Below are positions 5,904-9,260 of a DNA stretch of 9,260 bases, in pieces. A program made the position numbers and the translations under genes. This stretch comes from an uncultured Nocardiaceae bacterium. GTDB lineage: Bacteria; Actinomycetota; Actinomycetes; Mycobacteriales; Mycobacteriaceae. The notes beneath the pieces were generated by a model. It did not search any database and was not told the origin of the DNA. It worked only from the letters and a program-made list of their open reading frames with translations. Every line of letters starts with the position of its first letter. The first letter of the stretch is position 1. The DNA lies in contig CAKZIX010000050.1 in the NCBI GenBank assembly GCA_936936565.1, positions 1 through 9,260 of the forward strand, in the 5' to 3' direction.

Positions 5904-5976
5904 TCAGCAACTCCCGAATCCTGACCCCGGCGCGGCATGGCGGTTGCCACGGGGTCAGGATTCACGAGTTGTTGAC
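5903..5976. repeat. 74-bp near-perfect inverted repeat (26-bp arms, 22-bp centre)
   Basis: The left arm (5903-5928, from gtcagcaactcccgaatcct) and the right arm (5951-5976) pair at 23 of 26 positions; the outermost four and innermost thirteen bases match exactly. The 22-bp centre (5929-5950) is GC-rich. It is far longer than a normal terminator stem. The left arm begins exactly where the DUF4253 homology stops, which suggests an inserted miniature palindromic element or a rearrangement junction. No transposase, target duplication or integrase gene was seen. Confidence 0.7.
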
Positions 5977-6144
5977 AAACGGTCAAAGGGAATCTCGCAG
6001 AACATCTGAACTGCGTTCGGTCGCGATGACGGCAGCGTCGGGTGGACGAGCTGTCTGGCTTTAGGGCGACGGACTACACCGGCAGGCGTGCCACGGGAAA
6101 TCGCCTGGCTTCGAACCGTTGATGCACCACCGCTACTATTCGCC
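5977..6144. other. Intergenic segment, no supported gene
   Basis: A - strand frame is open here (ending in CEIPFDRLSTTRES inside the inverted repeat), but it has no clear start, no ribosome binding site and no known domain. I considered it as the missing 5' half of the DUF4253 gene and saw no family match. Nothing else is supported. Confidence 0.4.
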
Positions 6145-6170
6145 GTTGCGCCGACCTCTCTCGGCGCAAC
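6145..6170 (-). terminator. Hairpin terminator of the membrane-protein gene
   Basis: gttgcgccga (6145-6154) pairs perfectly with tcggcgcaac (6161-6170) around a 6-nt loop, 11 bases after the stop at 6181-6183 on the - strand. Flanking gcc and acggc can extend the stem with a bulge. There is no T tract. Confidence 0.65.
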
Positions 6171-6180
6171 AGCTAACGGC

Positions 6181-6753
6181 CTAGCTATCGCGCCGACGTC
6201 GCTTCAGACAGAGGAAGACGCTCAGCCCGATCGCAATCAACGTTCCTGTTGCCAATCCGACGACAGGAAACGTCAACATTGGCGGCCCGATATCCAGGTA
6301 TAAGCGTTTGGCCGCAGAATCGGCATACCCGGCTGGGCTTGGCCTCGCCTCAAGCGGAGGAAAAGCTAGCGATGCAGCTGCAGTTAACGTCCCTGTCGCA
6401 AGCCCGACGAAGGCAATAGCGGCAACGAGCGGCGAACGTCGGTCGAATCGAGACCGCATGCAGACCTGCCACCCCACCAAAGTTGTGACTGCAGCTGCCG
6501 CAAGACCGAGCAGCAAGCCACCGGCTAGTGCAGTCCAAACCAGCGGAGTCAACGGTTGGAGGCTGAAACCGTCGATGATGAAGATGCAGCCTTCCGGCCC
6601 TCCGATGTGTGGCGGGCATACGGCGGAGTCGATCGGCGGCATTTTGCGCGGTGCCGCATACGCCCAGCCGGCAAACCCAAGTGCGCCGAGCAGAACACCG
6701 AGACCGCCAAACAAGGCGAATGTCAGTCCTGACCGGGCGAGTGCGGGAGGCAA
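6181..6753 (-). CDS. Four-helix membrane protein of unknown function
   Basis: A 190-residue protein with four predicted membrane segments at about 9-33, 68-96, 108-131 and 158-183, and a basic tail (KRRRRDS) that should be cytoplasmic. The loop between helices 1 and 2 holds two cysteines (Cys46, Cys56, in VCPPHIGGPEGC) that could form a disulfide outside the membrane. Helices 3 and 4 share the octapeptide VGLATGTL (116-123 and 165-172), a sign of internal duplication. The TTG at 6753 is chosen because GGGGGA lies 9 nt upstream; the longer frame from the ATG at 6807 would begin inside the start codon of the divergent gene. I recognise no family. It shares a promoter region with the putative nuclease inhibitor, so it may be part of the same effector locus, but that is inference. 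Confidence 0.72.
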   Translation of the reverse strand: MPPALARSGLTFALFGGLGVLLGALGFAGWAYAAPRKMPPIDSAVCPPHIGGPEGCIFIIDGFSLQPLTPLVWTALAGGLLLGLAAAAVTTLVGWQVCMRSRFDRRSPLVAAIAFVGLATGTLTAAASLAFPPLEARPSPAGYADSAAKRLYLDIGPPMLTFPVVGLATGTLIAIGLSVFLCLKRRRRDS

Positions 6754-6769
6754 CGCCTGATGTCCCCCG

Positions 6770-6806
6770 TTGCCCCAACCGCGTGTTCTGTACCTATAGT
6801 GTGGCA
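6770..6806. promoter_or_regulatory. Bidirectional promoter with shared -10, leaderless on the + strand
   Basis: On the + strand TATAGT (6795-6800) ends 5 nt before the ATG at 6806, with TTGCCC at 6770-6775 (19-bp spacer); this is the geometry of a leaderless transcript, and no Shine-Dalgarno precedes that ATG. The same CTATAG core read on the - strand gives TATAGG (6798-6793), which would transcribe the membrane-protein gene with a leader of about 30 nt carrying its GGGGGA site. I see no good - strand -35. Confidence 0.5.
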
Positions 6807-7372
6807 TGACTAGATATCAGGGCGTAGTCGAAATCGAGTACCGTCATTTTACTCTCGCTCATCCTGAGACAGACACAACGTCAGTTACGACGCGTTCGCA
6901 CCTTGTCGACCTTGGGGCCGGGTTCGTCACAGTTCATACAGGCATTGCTAACGGTCCGGTGCTGTTGTCTGTCGATCTGGTCGAACGGCGACCCGAGTCG
7001 AACATCGCTCGATGGGACCTGGTCACCGAGTGCTCGATCGACGTGCAGTTTCCGCTTTCCGTTATCACTGCTACCGGGAATGTACCCGACGATTTCGCTG
7101 AGATGTCGCACATTTCAGCTGGAACCTACGGTCTACGCGTTCACTGCCAGCGGCAGGCGGAAAATGCCGACGCGACAACCGACACCGTGTCCGAAAAGTA
7201 CCTCCTTACGTTCTGGCCGTCGCCGTTGTTTCCTCTGCTGCAGGTCAAATCGACAGAGGCGAGCGAAACCGGATCTCCCGCAGAGAGTGCACCTGCGGAT
7301 CCGCCGCTGCACGTTGGCACAGCCGACGCTACAGTACAGCTGCGAGGTCCCGTAATAATGCCTGAACGATGA
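6806..7372 (+). CDS. ComJ/Nin-like putative nuclease inhibitor (immunity protein)
   Basis: A 188-residue soluble protein, beta-rich through residue 140. It has the layout I recall for Bacillus ComJ/Nin, the inhibitor of the NucA nuclease: an opening strand VVEIEYRHFTLAHP (7-20), GAGFVTVHTGIANGPVLLSVDLVERRPES (37-65), then SIDVQFPLSV (77-86), then ISAGTYGLRVHCQRQ (103-117) and SEKYLLTFWP (129-138). ComJ is about 130 residues; the extra 45 C-terminal residues here are Pro/Ser-rich and end with DATVQLRGPV, a motif also present in the nuclease gene. The ATG at 6806 is read from a likely leaderless promoter. The gene faces a NucA/NucB-type nuclease gene tail to tail, 29 bp away, which supports an immunity role. 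The match is from memory of the family pattern, not an alignment. Codon use is less GC-biased than in argS or phoU, in keeping with transfer. Confidence 0.65.
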   Translation: MTRYQGVVEIEYRHFTLAHPETDTTSVTTRSHLVDLGAGFVTVHTGIANGPVLLSVDLVERRPESNIARWDLVTECSIDVQFPLSVITATGNVPDDFAEMSHISAGTYGLRVHCQRQAENADATTDTVSEKYLLTFWPSPLFPLLQVKSTEASETGSPAESAPADPPLHVGTADATVQLRGPVIMPER

Positions 7373-7392
7373 ACTAATCGGGAAATGGTTGG

Positions 7393-7406
7393 CTTAGTTT
7401 CCTAAG
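7393..7406. terminator. Small hairpin between convergent genes
   Basis: cttag (7393-7397) and ctaag (7402-7406) form a 5-bp stem with a TTTC loop in the 29-bp gap between the inhibitor gene and the nuclease gene; it overlaps the nuclease stop. It is too short to be a confident bidirectional terminator. Confidence 0.25.
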
Positions 7407-7662
7407 GATTCGCCCGGAACGCGTCACCGTCCATAACGCGGTTCTTGCTGAAGAACCAGCCCAGTAACGCGCCGGCTCTGCTGTTCTCTTCGCGAGGAAT
7501 CAGGCAAACGCTGTAGCCCGGTCCGCTTGCCCCGATCTGGAGGTTGTTGTCTTTGATCGAGCAGAAGGAGAACGTCCGACCCGTACCGCCCGAGCGTGCG
7601 CCTTCATTCGCGCTTGCGAACGGATATTCGTCACACGATGATGTCGTTCGCGGTCCGGTCAC
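7402..7662 (-). CDS. NucA/NucB-type deoxyribonuclease domain, C-terminal part of the effector in the -1 frame
   Basis: The 86 residues carry the actinobacterial NucA/NucB signature: SCDEYPFASANEGA at 9-22 (the Asp-Glu pair belongs to the metal-dependent DNase centre), then IPREENSRAGALLGWFF at 55-71 and NRVMDGDAF at 74-82, which is the usual end of such proteins. It lacks an N-terminus of its own. It begins at a GTG (7662-7660) that overlaps the stop of the large upstream gene as GTGA, one base back from that gene's frame. Adding one G to the GGGG run (7665-7662) would fuse the two as AAGVTGPRTTSSCDEYPF, the order expected in one-piece family members. So this is either a frameshifted C-terminus, the product of -1 frameshifting, or a coupled separate chain. 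No signal peptide, so alone it would stay in the cytosol. Confidence 0.8.
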   Translation of the reverse strand: MTGPRTTSSCDEYPFASANEGARSGGTGRTFSFCSIKDNNLQIGASGPGYSVCLIPREENSRAGALLGWFFSKNRVMDGDAFRANP

Positions 7663-9260
7663 CCCGCCGCACGACGCCGCTCGATTTGCTCTGATCTTTG
7701 CGTCGTCTGTCGTTCGGTGTAACGAGTAGTCTCCGTAACGGCCTGGTAGTCCGGACCCCTGCGCTGCCGTAACGTGTTTCGGAAGCTGCCGAGGGTAGCG
7801 TACAGCGCATAGTTCATTTCAGGAATGACGTGTGTGAATGCGCAGCCCTGCCGATTCCGCAGGCCCACGCCAGCGTCGCATCGGATCTCTGGGGTGGCGC
7901 CAGTGAATCCCGCTGCTGGGGTAAAGTTCGGAGCTGTGGCGCTAAAGCGCCAGTTCGATCGCCCGATGTTCGCGCCGCCGCCAGGTGCGAATATTCCCTT
8001 CCTGAACGAAATCGTCGTAGCGCCACCGGCCGCTTGCAGTTCGGATACCGTTCGCGGCCCAACGTTCGAGGAACCGCCGTCCGAATAACAAGCGACGAGG
8101 CCGGCGTAGTGGCATTCGTTCTCCCAAAGCAGCGAGACCGAGCCCAGGATCGCTTCGTTTCCGGGCTTAACAGGTTCTACACTCTGAATTCGTATGCGGA
8201 GATCTTCATCCCACGCGGTGTTGCTCCACGACAGTTGCAGTGCTCTGACTTCCTCAATTCGGATTGTCCCGTAAAATTCACCCGTCCGACGATCGGACAT
8301 ACCTAAACTGATAACTTTTGTTTTGCATTGGAACATGCGATCGCCTTGCCAATTTGTGTATCTATTTGGTCCGTCGCAATAGCCGGGCCGTTGTATAGCG
8401 CGGCGTGTTGGCCCGGCGAATGGTCCAAAGAAGTTTGCGTTTCGTGCCTGCGTGATTGTAGAGGGTGGCGATGTCGCGGCAGGTGTCTCGGATTTGGTCG
8501 GCGGGAGTGGTATCGGTGATGCGGCAGATGACAGAGGTGTCGTCGAACGCGGGAGCGGTGTTGGCATGGCCGGTTGTGTCGTCGGTGTGGTGCCGCGCGG
8601 CGGTTCCGGTTGTCGTGACGATGGAACTGGCGTTGTCGTTTGAGGCGAAGACTTCTGGGTAGTCGAGTGTGGTCGCTGAGGGTTTGTCGGGACAGCCGTG
8701 GGTGTCGGTGGTGTTGCAGTTGTGCTGGTGGGCGGCGACGTCGTTCGGGGACCATCGCCGCGTTCGAGTCGAAGGATGCAGATCACGCCCTTCCCCTCAG
8801 CCGCTGTTGAATCGGGTTGCAACACATCGCAATACGGCGTTCCATTCGCTACCTGAGGGGCTAGCGACAGTTCGGCTGGCTCGGCCTGTTTTCCCGAGAA
8901 TCCCGTCTCTCCGACCACGACGGGGCCGCGCAGAGAAACCGTGGCGTCCCGCCCGCAGTCGTCGCCGCATTCCCACGGCGGTATGTAGTTATCATTGACG
9001 TCGCCCTCCCAGTCCTGCTCAAAGCCTTCCGGCTGCCACTCGATCGTGCCGTTCTGGAAACGTTGGCGCTTTCCCGCCCCTACGGGCTCCTCGTCGCTCA
9101 CTGGAAACCCATAAGAGCTTTGCTCGTAGCCATGGGCGGCCCAGGTTTGGAGAATTTCGCCCCACACGGGGTGGGCGCCCGACGAAGCGTGCCAATAGAT
9201 CATCCCGCGTTCGAACCTGCTGAACTTGCCGTTATTCGTAGCATCCATTTCCCGTTGAAT
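7659..9260 (-). CDS. Secreted-type LGFP-repeat effector, N-terminal and middle part (partial at right edge)
   Basis: Open from the right edge to a TGA at 7661-7659, 533 codons in the window. Counting from the ATG at 9248, residues 5-75 are two LGFP repeats (KFSRFERGMIYW, GAHPVWGEILQTWAAHGYEQSSYGFPVSDE, RFQNGTIEW), which in mycolic-acid bacteria attach proteins to the cell wall. A Cys-containing segment follows (CGDDCGRDATVSLRGPV, 94-110), then a Pro/Thr/Ser linker (about 166-268), then a conserved pre-nuclease region (270-529) with several Cys and RCDAGVGLRNRQGCAFTHVIPEM, as in NucA/NucB proteins. The frame is open upstream of the ATG at 9248, and the first LGFP repeat looks cut, so the true start and any signal peptide are probably beyond the window. 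The nuclease domain itself follows in the -1 frame. The role as a secreted DNase is inferred from this layout. Confidence 0.82.
   Translation of the reverse strand: MQREMDATNNGKFSRFERGMIYWHASSGAHPVWGEILQTWAAHGYEQSSYGFPVSDEEPVGAGKRQRFQNGTIEWQPEGFEQDWEGDVNDNYIPPWECGDDCGRDATVSLRGPVVVGETGFSGKQAEPAELSLAPQVANGTPYCDVLQPDSTAAEGKGVICILRLERGDGPRTTSPPTSTTATPPTPTAVPTNPQRPHSTTQKSSPQTTTPVPSSRQPEPPRGTTPTTQPAMPTPLPRSTTPLSSAASPIPLPPTKSETPAATSPPSTITQARNANFFGPFAGPTRRAIQRPGYCDGPNRYTNWQGDRMFQCKTKVISLGMSDRRTGEFYGTIRIEEVRALQLSWSNTAWDEDLRIRIQSVEPVKPGNEAILGSVSLLWENECHYAGLVACYSDGGSSNVGPRTVSELQAAGGATTISFRKGIFAPGGGANIGRSNWRFSATAPNFTPAAGFTGATPEIRCDAGVGLRNRQGCAFTHVIPEMNYALYATLGSFRNTLRQRRGPDYQAVTETTRYTERQTTQRSEQIERRRAAG

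Noticed and set aside
5903..5976. Integron attC site
   Set aside because: The arms lack the RYYYAAC and GTTRRRY core sites, and there is no integrase or cassette array in the window.
6090..6130. tRNA-like T-arm (ttcgaac, and ggttcgaag on the - strand) followed by cacca
   Set aside because: The bases flanking the loop do not pair into a T-stem and no acceptor, D or anticodon arm can be built around it.
8303..8755. Arg/His-rich - strand frame in the middle of the effector gene
   Set aside because: It is the shadow of the Pro/Thr linker of the effector in another frame; its composition is what such repeats give when shifted.

Overview
The window looks like chromosomal DNA of a high-GC mycolic-acid actinobacterium, most likely Nocardia or a close relative. 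The evidence is a PhoU that begins like mycobacterial PhoY proteins, a YbaB/EbfC protein of the kind found beside type VII secretion loci, LGFP cell-wall repeats, and leaderless-type starts. No replication, plasmid, phage, rRNA, tRNA or CRISPR feature was seen.

Left part (1-965, + strand): a small ankyrin-repeat protein and a YbaB/EbfC-family protein joined by a GTGA stop/start overlap. This resembles the immunity side of a polymorphic-toxin locus whose toxin would lie to the left of the window.

Middle part (1137-4766, - strand): read from right to left it holds an arginyl-tRNA synthetase (argS), a hairpin, a single-PAS-domain protein, a 25-residue membrane peptide, an unidentified leader ORF, and phoU. 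The PAS gene, the peptide and the leader ORF are chained by two ATGA overlaps. The ArgRS is the E. coli-like type (HVGH, FKTRSG in place of KMSKS), not the usual mycobacterial form, so it may be an accessory copy.

Divergent from argS across about 105 bp (4872-5402, + strand) is a TadA-family tRNA adenosine deaminase homologue. It keeps the fold and the catalytic Glu, but all three zinc ligands are replaced. The bacterial substrate of TadA is tRNA-Arg(ACG), so the pair may be a two-protein tRNA-Arg module containing a pseudoenzyme. This is the most unusual arrangement in the window.

Right part (5573-9260): an accessory stretch of visibly lower GC. It contains a broken DUF4253 gene, a 74-bp near-perfect inverted repeat exactly at its broken 5' edge, a four-helix membrane protein, and a tail-to-tail pair. 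The pair consists of a protein with the layout of the Bacillus NucA inhibitor ComJ/Nin (6806-7372, +) and a large LGFP-repeat, Pro/Thr-linker, NucA/NucB-type nuclease (7402-9260, -, running off the right edge). The nuclease domain is in the -1 frame relative to the rest of the protein, separated at a GGGGTGA sequence. This could be a frameshift mutation, programmed frameshifting, or reinitiation. Effector and putative inhibitor share a short DATVxLRGPV motif.
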